From positions 10,892,164 through 10,956,163 of the forward strand of contig NC_066332.1 in assembly GCF_022539315.1 (NCBI RefSeq): a stretch of DNA of 64,000 nucleotides, written 5' to 3'. Below, piece by piece: positions 35,820-46,736 of this stretch. Every line of letters starts with the position of its first letter. The stretch's first letter is position 1. Source of the stretch: Serinus canaria. Taxonomy: Eukaryota > Chordata > Aves > Passeriformes > Fringillidae. The notes under the pieces were generated by a model. That model did no database searches, was not told the origin of the DNA, and was given only the letters and a program-made list of their open reading frames with translations. Both the position numbers and the translations under genes were made by a program.

Positions 35820-36800
35820 CATGAGCGGTCCAGGGGCGGAGCTACCCCCACCCCGCGCAGAGCACGCCGGGAGCCCGCGGAGACAAGGCTGGCCGTTCTC
35901 CCGCCCATTTAGCCCCGCCTACTTCGGGCCCCGCCCATCACGCAACTGGAAGCGCCGCTCACCCCAGAAGCTCCACCCCAAAAGCCCACGGCCCCCACAG
36001 AGTTGACGCAGAGAGGCCGGCCCCGCCCGCCCCGCACCCGCTTGTTAAGCCCCGCCTACCCGTGGGGCCCGGCCCCTCCGTGCATGACGGCGGGACTCCT
36101 CACTGGGCGTGTCCCTAAGCCCCGCCTCCGAGGTACGCGCCGAGAGGGCCGGCCGCTCTCACCCTAAGCCCCGCCCACTCGAGAAGCTTCCGCCCTGCTG
36201 TTAAGCTCCGCCCGCCCACCTCCGCCCCGCCCCGCAGAGCACGCCGGGAGCGGCGGGCGCGCGGCGATGGCGGGCGCGGGCCCCGGCGGGGGGCGGGATG
36301 GGGCCGTGAGGGCCGCGCTGGCCGTGGCCGCTGCGCTGGCGCTCGCTTTGGCCTGGCTGCTGCTGCGGGGCGCGCTGCTGGGCGCGGCGGCGCTGGGTGC
36401 GGCGGGTGCCTGGTGTGCCATGCGGCCCGGCCCGCCCGCGCCGCCCCCGCCCGGCAAAGCCGCCGCCAACGGAGGCCCGGCCGCGAGGGCCGGGCCGCGT
36501 CGCCCCCAGCCCGGGTAAGCAAGGGGAAGATGGGGGTAGAGCGGGCGGGGAAGCCCCAGACCGCGTCGGAGGCGCTGACTGCGCTCTGCCCCGACAGGGT
36601 CCCGCGCTGCCGGCTGCAAGTCCCGCGCCGCCGGTACCCGCTGCCTGAGGCCCGCCCGGCTGTTCCGCTGTGCTTGCCCGCCGCCCGCTGGGAGGGCAGC
36701 TCCCTCCGCAGCACGCCTTGGGCCCGCCGTGCCGGACCGCTCCGCAGCCCCGTCACCGTGAGAATCGCCCCGCCGGCCGTCGGCATCGCCCGCTCCCCGG
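35820..36800 (+). promoter_or_regulatory. CpG-island promoter of POM121 with GC-box array
   Basis: Very GC- and CpG-rich. Five copies of a (T)AAGCCCCGCC or TTAGCCCCGCC motif, the reverse of Sp1/KLF GC boxes, occur near 35,908, 36,045, 36,116, 36,165 and 36,202 (the last with one change). Other CCGCCC boxes are scattered between. The POM121 ATG follows 53 bp after the last one. Confidence 0.75.
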
Positions 36801-39800
36801 CGTGAGTACGGGGAGACCGGGACACACCTGGGGGAGCCCGGTTATCAGCCACGGTGGGGACCAGGACTCACTGTGGCGAACGCTCAGCCGTCTGTGCTGT
36901 GCTCGGGAGCAGCATCCCATCCTGAGTGCTACCATGTGGCTGTGGGGATGGTGCTTTCCAGACCTCCGGGAAGGGGTGCAGGGGAGAGCTGTGTCCTCCC
37001 TTCTCTGGGGGGATCAGACTGGGGACCCCAGCCTGTCTCCCACCTCACTCTGCTCTGTTCCACAGTCTAGAACAGGTGGTCTCGCCTCTGGCCTTCCCAG
37101 CCACCAGCAGCCCTGACCCATGTGCGAAGGAGACTGTTCTGAATGCCATCAGGGAGAGCAGGAAAAGGGCTGTGGAGGAGGAGGACCAGACTTTTGAGAA
37201 TGACCAGGAGTGCAAAAGAAGGTAAAAAGGGAGCAGTTCTAGTTGCAGCCGTGTGTTGGGAAGGTCACAAATGGGATTCGTTCTCCAGAGATGACCAATG
37301 GGATGTGTCCCAGAGCATGCCAGGCCCCATGAGACCTGGAGTCAGGGCTGGAAAAATAGTGTGAGAAGTGAACTGCAGAGAGGAAGCACACCGCATCCAT
37401 CACACAGCCCTTGGTGCTGCATCTGAAAGTCCTCCTTTGCTGTCAAAGGAAAGTGGTTTAGGTGTGGGTCCGGTGTTTTCCCCTGCCTGGCTGGGATGTG
37501 TTTTGGGAAGCCTAGGTGGGAACTGGCTCATCTCGTCACGGGGGTTTGCAGACTGAGAAAGCATGGTGGGAAATGTTGGTATCTGCTGTGGGCTCTGTCC
37601 TTCTGTCAGCCCCAGGCTCCCAGGAGAGATGGAAGCATTGCTCTTTAGGAGCTTCAAGCACTTCCCTTGTGAGCTGATCTAGCAGAGGGAGGTGAAACAA
37701 GAGAGAAGATGAGACACTGTCTGCTGCTTTTGTTACTCAGGATCAGCAACTTCCATCCCTGAGTTCGAAGGAGGGAGGGTGCTATGTTTTTGCCAGTGTC
37801 CATAGGAAGGACAAGGAGCAAATCCTGAGAGCCATGGTCTGCCAGAGCCTTCCCAGCCACAGCACTGCCTTGCTATCCCACCCTCCTGCTGTTTCTAGAA
37901 TCACAGGATGATTTGGGTTGGAAGGGACCTTAAAGGTCATCCAGTGCCACTCTCTATAAGAGGCAGGGACACACTCTACTAGACCAGGGTGCTCCAATCC
38001 CTGTCCAACCTGGCCTTGAAACCTTCCAGGGATGAGGCAGCCACACTTTCTCTGCCTGTTCCTGGGCCTCGCCACTGTCAGAGGGAAGAATGTATTCTGT
38101 ATATCCAGCCTAAATTACCCTGCTTTCAATTTGAAGCTTTTCCCCCTTGTACTATGACTGCATTTCTTGATGCAGTCTTTTTCCAGTTTTCTTGCAAGCC
38201 ACTTCAGATCCTGAAAGGCTGCTGGGATCTCCACACAACCTTCTCTGCTTCAGGCTGAACAGCCCCTGGTGTCTCAGCCTGTTTCCACAGGGAAGGTACT
38301 CCAGTCCCCTTACCGAATTTGTAGCTCTTTTCTGGACTTGCTCTAGCAGTTGCCTTGTCCTTCCTAGTTGTGTCCATGGAGGCTCTTCCATCTGGGCTGG
38401 GATGGGGAGCTGAGGCAGTGCCTGGGGCATTGTCCTGCACTGGGGCTGCTGCTGGAGGTGGCCCAGGGAGCAGAGCAGGGTAAAGCAGGGCACACTGTCC
38501 TCTCCCAGCACTGAATTCCCATCTCTGAATGCTTGGCTCATTGGATCTGAGCCCTACAAGAGCCAATCAGGACAACAACATGGGTGCACAGACAAGATAA
38601 GCTCAGGGTATTCTTCTTTAAACTGTTTTTGTAATATGCCAGTACACAGCTCTGCCACAAAAGCCAATTTTGAAGGCGCTAATGTCTGGCAAGCACGAGG
38701 AATGGTTGTGGATAGAAAATTTCATGTACTTGGTGGACAAAAAGGAACTGTGTCAGCTGGAGAGCATGGGACACCTGTTCCTTGGAGTCAGCTTGCCCTG
38801 GGCTTGGGGGGAGCACCCGGCCAAGTGACCAAGTGACCAGGCTGTTCTACACCTCCAGTTTCACTTTACAGCAGGGTGTCTTTTGTGATTTTGACACTTC
38901 ATATCCTCATGAAATCATAGTGGGAAGGGGAATTCAGTTTTTGACTTGAGCTGTCCAGGGTAATGGTTAGGAAGAGGCCAGAGGGGGGAGTTTCAGAGCT
39001 CAGGTCTGTTCAGCTTTTTTTTTTTTTTTTTTTTTTGACATGGAATTGCTGTGCCAAACAGGCAGCAGGAGGAGCTCCTGGTGTTTGGGGTGAGAGTCAA
39101 TGAGGACAGGCCCACAGGGAGAGAAAATCTGCAGCAGGTTGTAGGTGGGGGAAAGCTCTGTCCTGAGTATTGGCTGCCAGGAAAAAAACAAGATTTGATC
39201 TCTCTCTGGGTGCTCAGCCTGCCTTTTCCCAGATTGGGAGAGGCTTCCACACTGTCATAGGCTTTCATACTCTCTTTCCACAGGCGCCACAACAGCAGTG
39301 GAAGTGGGCAGTCAGCATTTGAGCCACTAATAGCCAATGGTGCCCCTGCTTCTCTTATACCCAAGTAAGTGCCCAACGGCCAAAAGCAACTCTAGGATGG
39401 GAGGGAGCAAATGACTGTGTGATCTGGAAAAGGGGGCTTGAGTTTTGCTGCAGAGTAAGAGAGACTGTGGTTGTGCTTTCAGTCTGTCACCCTGTGACAG
39501 CAAGGCTGTGCTGCTGCTGAGAGTTGTTTCGAAGCAGGATTTCTTTCCTCCACCTGCTCTGCATGAAAAGGACTGATGGGCAGGAATGGTGAGGAGCTCA
39601 CCAAACCTTCATCCCCCTCCAGGCCAGGCTCTCTGAAGAGGGGTCTCATCTCACACTGCCCAGATGACTGCTCCAACAAGAGGTCTCGCACCTCCTCCAT
39701 GAGCTCCCTCAACAACACCTACGTCGGTGGGATCCCCAGCTCCATCCGCAATGCCATTGCCAGCTCCTACAGCTCCAGCCGGGGCCTCACACAGGTAGAG

Positions 39801-42800
39801 ACACTATCTTGACATTCTTTTGGGATCACTTGTGTAATCCCAGCTCTGGGTTCGTGAGGAGACACTGGAGGTGTGGCAGGATGTCTGGACGTAGTGTGGC
39901 TCAGCCTGGCAGTCTCACCACCCCAGAGAGGAGGTGAGCTGTGGGCCATGGGCCAAGCAGCAGTTATTTGTTTTTGGAGGAGTCTTAGGCTGAGCTGTAC
40001 TGCTGGTTTTACACCAAGCCAAGAACAAGACTGTTTTCTCCTCTCTCCTGCTTCTTGGTCGGTCTGCTAGACTGGATAGATCCAGGTGAAGGAAAAAAAA
40101 TGTTTTTGCTGTGCTGACATCTTTTCAGCGGGAATCAGCAGTGTGGGAGCCGTGCGTTCCCATTCTGACCCAGGTCCCACCTGCTGATGGTGATGGAGCA
40201 CTGCTTGTGGCCTGGCTGGACTTGCAGATGTGCCAGGGACAGATAGCCATGGCTACTGGAGCTTTGTCTGTGTGGGGAAAGGTTTGCTCCAGGTGGTGGG
40301 AGGGAGGGGTTTGCTGGTGCTGCAGAGAGTCTCAGCCTTGCATTGGGATCCATCTGCTTTGAACTCCTTGCAAGGATAGATGCTGCCTCCTGCCAGAGCA
40401 GCCCCACATATGAGGGTGTCTAAAGCAGTTGGGGGGCCTCTACCTGTGTCACACAAAGGCAGTGTACTCCCTCCCTGGGCTCAGTCAGGGCAGTAAAGGC
40501 CCTGGAGGCTGCTTGTTTCTTATGTGGGTTCAGCTTAGGGTGGCCAGATTTTGTGCTCCCTAAAATGTGGAGGGGAGTTTAGGTGGTGGTGAAGCAGGAG
40601 AAGCTCTGAGCTCATTGGGCTCAACAACCATGGCCCTGGGCAATGGGGCTTATTGTGGGTGAGTAGAGGGTCTGTGCTCTCTGCCAGACCCATGTCAAGT
40701 TACTGCTGGTATCTCTCTGCATTCCAGCTGTGGAAGAGAAGAGGTGTGAGTGTGTCCCCTCTGTCCAGCCCAGCGTCGTCCCGCCCCCAGACACCAGAGT
40801 GGCCTCTAAAGAAAGCCAGGTAATCAGCTGATAGCCAGCCAGCAAGAGAGCAGTCTCTCCCAGGCATCTTAGCATGCAAGTCCCACTGGGACAGTCCAGG
40901 CCCCTCTCCTACACATAATGATGTAGAGGCCCACTTGTGTCAATTGGCCTCCCTGTCACCTTGTCGTGCTGTGGTGTGTCTAAGCTGTGTCACCCCTGGC
41001 CCACTCATAAGCAAGGTCAGAGATTTAAGGGATCCCCAGCTCCCTTAAAGGTTGCCACAGTAGTGATGGTGCCTGGTGGCATTGGCATGGCCTGGATTGC
41101 CAGATCACTGGGGAGAGACGGGCCCTGATTTTTGCCCTGTCAGAGTCAAATCCCAGGATCTGTATTTTAGTGCCTGCCTTGGAGCACAGCCAATGTTCTC
41201 CTCTTTTCCAAATCAGAGGAGCCTGAGCTTATGTCAGAACCAAAACTGGCACAACCACCTTAATGGGCCCAACCTTCAAGGGTCAGTGACTGCCATCTGA
41301 GACCCCCAGCTACCTTCCTGAGTACCCCCCCAGCTACCTTCCTCATCTTGTGGAGGGTGCACAGGCTCAGCCAAGCTGAGTCTGGAGGAGGAAGCAATTC
41401 CTCTGCCTGGAGTTGGGCAAAGCTTTTGCCTTGAGATCTGTTTGCAGGAGGCAAATTAACACCAGGGATACTCCTGCAAGTCTTCAGCCTGTTCAGTCTC
41501 ATCCTGCTCCCTGCAGACAGGGCTGGGCACAGGGTTGACTGTAACTGTTCCTCCTGCTTACACAGGGAAGAGGAGTCACAGTGTTCCAGCACTTCCACCC
41601 CAGTGAAATCAGACAAGGAACTGCAGACAGAGAAAGGTAAGTGTAGGTGTGCCCCAGCACTGCACCCAGGTCACCAGTGCAAGCAAGAGAACAGGACAGG
41701 AGGCATCTGAGGTCTGCAGTGGGATTGGCTTGAGGGGTCACCTGGAAACTTGACACGTGCTGGTCCCAAGGCAGTGGCACTTCCGCTGCCCTCATTGACT
41801 GCCCAGTGGGATTTCCAAGTGATAAGGGGGTGCTGACAGTGTTGGGGTGCTAGCAGATGCCTGGGAGCTGGTTTGCAAGGGGGAGCTCCAGCTCCCAACG
41901 CAGCATGGGTCAGGTGTCAGCCTTGATCCAGAACCTTCAGTGGGATGGGTAGCACTCTGACCATACTCCAGTCTGAGCTTATTCCAGTGCTTCTTCAGCT
42001 AAAACAGAGACGAAATCCTCTGTGCCCATGGCAGATGAGCCCCATAATACAATGCCAGCTGTGGCACTGTGATTTGGGTAAGGCAGTGTGTTGACACAAT
42101 CCGTGGAGCTAGGAAGGGGCCACTGCCCACAGAGCCCCACCAGCCTCATGTCACAGACCTCCTGGATGTGAAGCTGCTCTTCGGGGTATCACAACCTTGT
42201 CCTCAGCTTCAAACTGTGCCCCTGGCCCTGCCCTCTGAGCGGGGCCACCCAGAGTGGGGTCAGAAGGGACAGACCCATCACTACAACCAAACACTTCTCT
42301 GCCCAGAGCTCGGCCTGACTTGTCTCCTTCTATAGTTGTGGAGTCACCAGTGTGGAAGAAGCAGAATTCCCTGAGCCCACCATCTGCTTCGGGGAGCAGT
42401 GGGAAGCGCAAGCGGAAGATTCCGTTGCTGTCGTCTTTCCGTGGGGACCAGCTGGTGCTGGTATGTTGCTGTCTCACAGCCCTTTTGGTCCCGCTCTGGC
42501 AATAGAATGTGCTCACTGCAATTTCTGCAGGGCTGGGGGCACACTGACCTGCCTGCCCTCAGGAAGGAAGCCCCGTCCTTGGTCGAGTGGGAAGTGACGC
42601 TCTCCCCAGCCCCAGTGTCTGGTGGGCTGTGCGTGGTTATGCTGCCTGCTGCTGGACCAGGTAATGGCCTGGGGAAGGTCTGCCGTGCCCTCAGTGCCAC
42701 GCCGGAGGCCCACCAGTGTCGGGGACCCAAGTAGCTGCGGCAGGACCACCTGCTTCACAGGGCTCACCACAGACAGTCGCCAGCACACCTTCAGAGAGGC

Positions 42801-45800
42801 TCTGCCCGCTTCCCTGGGAGGGAGCTAAGCTGCTGCTGCTCTCTCTTGGCAGCCCCCACCACCTCAGCTGGGCTACTCCGTCACCTCAGAGGACCTGGAT
42901 GCAGAGAAGAAGGCAGTGCTGCAGTGGTTCAACAGTGTCTTGGAGGATAAGGCTGGTAAGGATGGGCTGGAAATGTGGAGGAGTAGGAGCAAGCTCGGGT
43001 CTGGGGGTGCTCTTGATGCCTTCCATCTGAAGAGATCTCATGCTTTGAGGTGCTGGGTGAGGTTGCCAAGGGCTGTAGGGTGTAGGTGCAGTTCCCCTTC
43101 CTGCTGGGAACCTCTGCTGAGGGTTTGTTCCAGTTTGAGCCAGTTGTGGGTCCTGATATCTTGCTGTTTCCCTGTAGATGCAGTCCCCAGCACCACTGCA
43201 GAGATAATACCTGTGTCCAAGCCGCCAGCATTTGTTGTGACCTCTCCTGGGCCTATGCCTGCCTCCACAGCTCCTGCCCCAGCTGGCTCCTCACTTCTGG
43301 ACAGTCTGAAGAAGATGCAGAGCAGCCAGGCTGTATCCGCAACACCAGGTGAGGAGGAGGAGGAGAGTTGGCACAGTGGAATGCCAGCTGAGTCAGGCAG
43401 GTGCAGCAGGAACTCGCTGTCTCTGCATGAGGCAGCTGACAAAAACCCTCTGTTCAAATGCTCTGCTGGCAGCAGAGCTATCGTTCACGGCTTGAGGGGA
43501 CACCTTTGCAGATGCTGAGCCCCTGGTTCTGCTGGAGGCTATGGTAACCGTGGAGGGCTAGGTGTGATGGGAGCTCCAGGAGCCTTTGCAGCCATGGGTC
43601 AGTACCTGGCAGAAGGGTGGGCTTCTGAAGGTGTCCCCTTGTCCGCAAATAAGCTCTTTCCCCTTTCCAGATTCCACTGGAACTCTGGCTGCATCCCAGC
43701 CACCTCCATCAGCTGCACAGCCACCTGCTCCTGCTGTGTCATTGGAGTCAAGCTCTCTTCCTGCCATCTCTGCTGATGCCAAGCCTGTGCCTGTATTGAG
43801 CACACCTTCCCCCATTGCCCCCCCTGCCCTGGTGGTGCAACCCCCCAGCAGCCTGGCCCCTCCTGTGTTCACTGAGCTGAGCCAGACCCCCAGCAAGCCT
43901 CCCTCCTTCCCAAAGCCAAGCATTCTGTTTGGGATGCTGAACACCCCGCCAGCTAGCCGGCCAGCAGTGACTGCGGCTGCTACTGTGCCCACCAAGGCCA
44001 CTGCTACACCCACTGAATCCACTGCTGTGCCCATCCCACCTGCTACCATGTCTACCACAGCCCCCATCTTCAAACCCATCTTCGGTGCTGCACTGAAGAG
44101 TGAGAACACAGCAGTCTGCACGGCTGTCACTTCCACCACAGCCACCATGCCTGTAAGCTCAGACCCTGCCTCAACGTCCTCCACATCCTCCATATTCAAG
44201 CCCATCTTTGGCAGCATCACTGCAGCTTCATCTCCAGCAAAAGTTTCTCCTTTTGCTTTCAAACCTGCCACACAGCCAGCCTCAGAGCCAACAACTGCCT
44301 CCACAGCTACTCTGGCAGGAATCACAGGTCTTCCCAACGTCATCTTCACCACTGCAGCTACAACTGCCACCACCCAGAGTTCCTCCACGGATGCCACCAT
44401 TAAACCTGTCTTCAGCTTTGGATCGAACCTGCCTGCTTCCACTGGCCCTGCTGCCAGTGTGACTGTAACTGCTGCCACCTCCACCAGCACAACAAAGCCC
44501 TTACTGTTTGGAGGCCTCTCCAGCTCTGCTCCCAGCACAGAAACCAGCTTTGCCCCCCCAGGGCCTGTGTTCCAGTTTGGGAAGCCACCTCCAGCTGCAG
44601 TCACTGCCACCACCAGTGTCCCAGGAGGCCCTGCCTTTGGCCAGGTACCTTCAAACTCAACAGTTGCTGCCACCACCATGGGCTTTAGCATATTTGGGAG
44701 CACTACACTGTCCACCTCTGCCCCAGCCACCACAGCTCAAGCACCACTGACATTCAGCTCCTCCGTTTCAGCTTTTGGCAGCTTTTCAGCCAGCGCAAAG
44801 CCACCGCCACCATACTCTGGCACTGGGAGCCAGCTCAGCTTCAGCACTGGGGCTGCTGAGAGCCAGGTGCCCACCAGCAAGCCTGCTGCTGGCCCCATCA
44901 GCTTCACTTCCGCGTTCAGTTTCGGAGCCTCTCCGGCACAGTCAGTAGCTCAGCCAGCATTTGGCAGTGGTGCCCAGCCAGCCTTTGGCACAACCAGTGC
45001 CCAGGGCTCCTTTGGCACCAGCAGCACCCAGTCAGCATTTGGGACCACCACCTCAGTGTTCTCTTTTGGAACAACCACCTCCACCACATCCAGCTTTGGT
45101 GCCACCACCCAGACCACAAGCAGCAGCACCGGTGCCACTGTCTTTGGCACCACCCCTTCTCCTTTCACTTTTGGGGCCAGCACCCAGCCGGGCCCCTCCA
45201 CCAGCGCCTTTGGGATGGGTACGCCGGGCCTCAGCAGTGGGTCCCCAGCTGTGGCCTTCAGCTTTGGGGCTGGGCAGAGCGGGGCAGCCCCGGCAGCAAC
45301 GCCCTTCGGCTCATCTCTGCCGCAGAGTGTACTGGGAGTGCAGGGTCAGAGCACACCTTTCGCCTTCACCATGTCCAGCACTCCCAACAGCAAGCCTGCA
45401 TTTGGAGGTGAGTCATTATGGAATCATGGAATGGGTCATATTGGAAGGGACCTTTAAGATAATGTTGATCCACCCCCTTGCCATGGGTAGAGACACCTTC
45501 CTCTAGACCAGGTTGCTCAGGGCTCTGTCTAACATGGCCTTGAACATTTCCATGGGATGGGAGCAGACAGGCCATCTTGAGGGTCTAGAGTTGGGCAGGA
45601 ATAGATCCTGATAGACCTTGCCAAGGTTCCGAGGGTCAACAGCCCTGGTCCTGATAGACCTTGCCAAGGCTCTCGGGGTCAACAGCCCTGGTGAGGCCAG
45701 TGCTCCTGCTATGCAGAGCCTTGCTGTACTGTACAAAGGGAAGGCATTCCTATCACTCCCTGTAAGGATCCTGCCCCTCCTGGGAGGGAAATCCCTAAAC

Positions 45801-46736
45801 TCTGCTCATTGGCCCCTCTAAAGGCACCAGCTCCCCGACTTTGCCCATCCAAGTATCCTGCAGGAGCCGAGGTCTTCTGAGTCCTTAAGAGCCACCTGGA
45901 ATACCTTAGTGAGCTGGAATGCTGCCAACCAGCAACTGCCAGTACTTCATGCTTGCTCTCAGGGTTTCCCTAACACTTGAGATCCTCGCTGGATATTCCC
46001 AGCTACCAAGGAACTGAAACCCACACAGTGAGCAACTCCTTGAGCTAGCAAGGCCAAGGTCTTTGTTCCTCCCTGACAAATCCTTCTAACAGTGGCCCTG
46101 CTGTTCAGACAGCCCAGGGATTATCTGGAGAGTGTAACTTTAGCATTAAAAGGGCTTTTCAGGAGCAGAGGCTGGTTCTGGGGGATGGATTGTGGTGCTT
46201 TGGACCCCAGAGAACATCCTGTGCCTCCTCTGGGTGCCACTGGCTCCCAAAGGCTCTTTCTCCTTTGCCAAACCTGGCTCACAGTGACCTGTTGCTTTCC
46301 AGGAGCTCCAGTGCCCACCTTTGGGCAGGGCACACCTGTCGCTGGAGCCGTGGGCAGTGGAAGCAGCACCCTTTCCTTCAGGACACCCAGCACTCCTGCC
46401 TCAAGCTTTGGAGGAGTCAGCACTTCCTTTGGTAAGGAGGGAGTTGGTGCTCCAGCCTTGGGGAGCTCATGGGTCATGGTGTCCCCTTAGGCTGGGGACA
46501 GTGGTAGGGTCAGGTGTTCTCTGGGAGATGGCTCAGGTAGTACATGCTGGACTCTTGGGGATGCCAAGCTTTCCATTCCTCCCAGGGTGAGAATTGTACT
46601 GATCCCAAAGGTAGTAATCTGAGCAACCTTTCTGCTTCCAGGTTCATCCACTCCCGCCTTCTCCATCGGAGCAGGAACCAAGATGGGCACTCGCCAACGA
46701 CTGCAGGCACGGAGGCAGCACACCCGCAAAAAGTAA
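36267..46736 (+). CDS. POM121: Nuclear pore membrane protein POM121
   Basis: An integral membrane nucleoporin that anchors the pore to the nuclear envelope and contributes FG repeats for transport. Coding exons: 36267-36514, 36598-36801, 37066-37221, 39284-39364, 39623-39794, 40728-40819, 41566-41636, 42336-42460, 42853-42955, 43178-43348, 43671-45407, 46303-46431, 46642-46736. They total 3384 nt, 1127 residues. All junctions are GT-AG and in frame. A hydrophobic segment at about residues 16-50, split by R34, is the membrane anchor. Conserved blocks follow: [63 protein letters not shown], the basic KRKRK nuclear-localisation patch, [15 protein letters not shown], then FG repeats. The C-terminus [14 protein letters not shown] matches the mammalian end. 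The anchor-to-core linker is shorter than I recall in mammals. The start is the first ATG in the island with a good context. Confidence 0.93.
37897..38420 (-). repeat. CR1 LINE 3' fragment in POM121 intron 3
   Basis: Reverse-complement CR1 with 'tttgggttggaagggacctt', 'tactagaccagggtgctcca' and 'cttcaggctgaacagcccc' in order. About 520 bp, antisense to POM121. Confidence 0.88.
43671..45407 (+). other. POM121: POM121 exon 11, FG-repeat domain
   Basis: A single 1.74-kb exon encoding residues 475-1053. It is low in charge, rich in S, T, P and A, and contains about 22 FG dipeptides, many as FSFG, PAFG, SAFG or IFG. Exon 12 adds three more. This disordered region binds transport receptors in the pore. 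The long open frame on the opposite strand here is a by-product of composition. Confidence 0.92.
45412..45580 (-). repeat. CR1 LINE 3' fragment in POM121 intron 11
   Basis: Starts within 5 nt of the exon 11 donor: reverse-complement tail 'attatggaatcatggaatgg', then 'ttggaagggacctttaag' and 'ccttcctctagaccaggttg'. Confidence 0.87.
45607..45692 (+). repeat. 43-bp tandem duplication
   Basis: Two adjacent copies beginning 'cctgatagaccttgccaagg' and ending 'gggtcaacagccctggt' (45607-45649 and 45650-45692), nearly identical. Intronic. Confidence 0.93.

Noticed and set aside
36115..36852. 245-codon minus-strand frame at the POM121 promoter
   Set aside because: High GC content keeps it open. It is antisense to POM121 exons 1-2 and shows no recognisable domain; a divergent promoter transcript is possible but unsupported.
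43558..44733. 391-codon open frame on the minus strand
   Set aside because: It is antisense to the POM121 FG exon and arises from its S/T/P/A-rich codon composition. The plus strand encodes the conserved protein.
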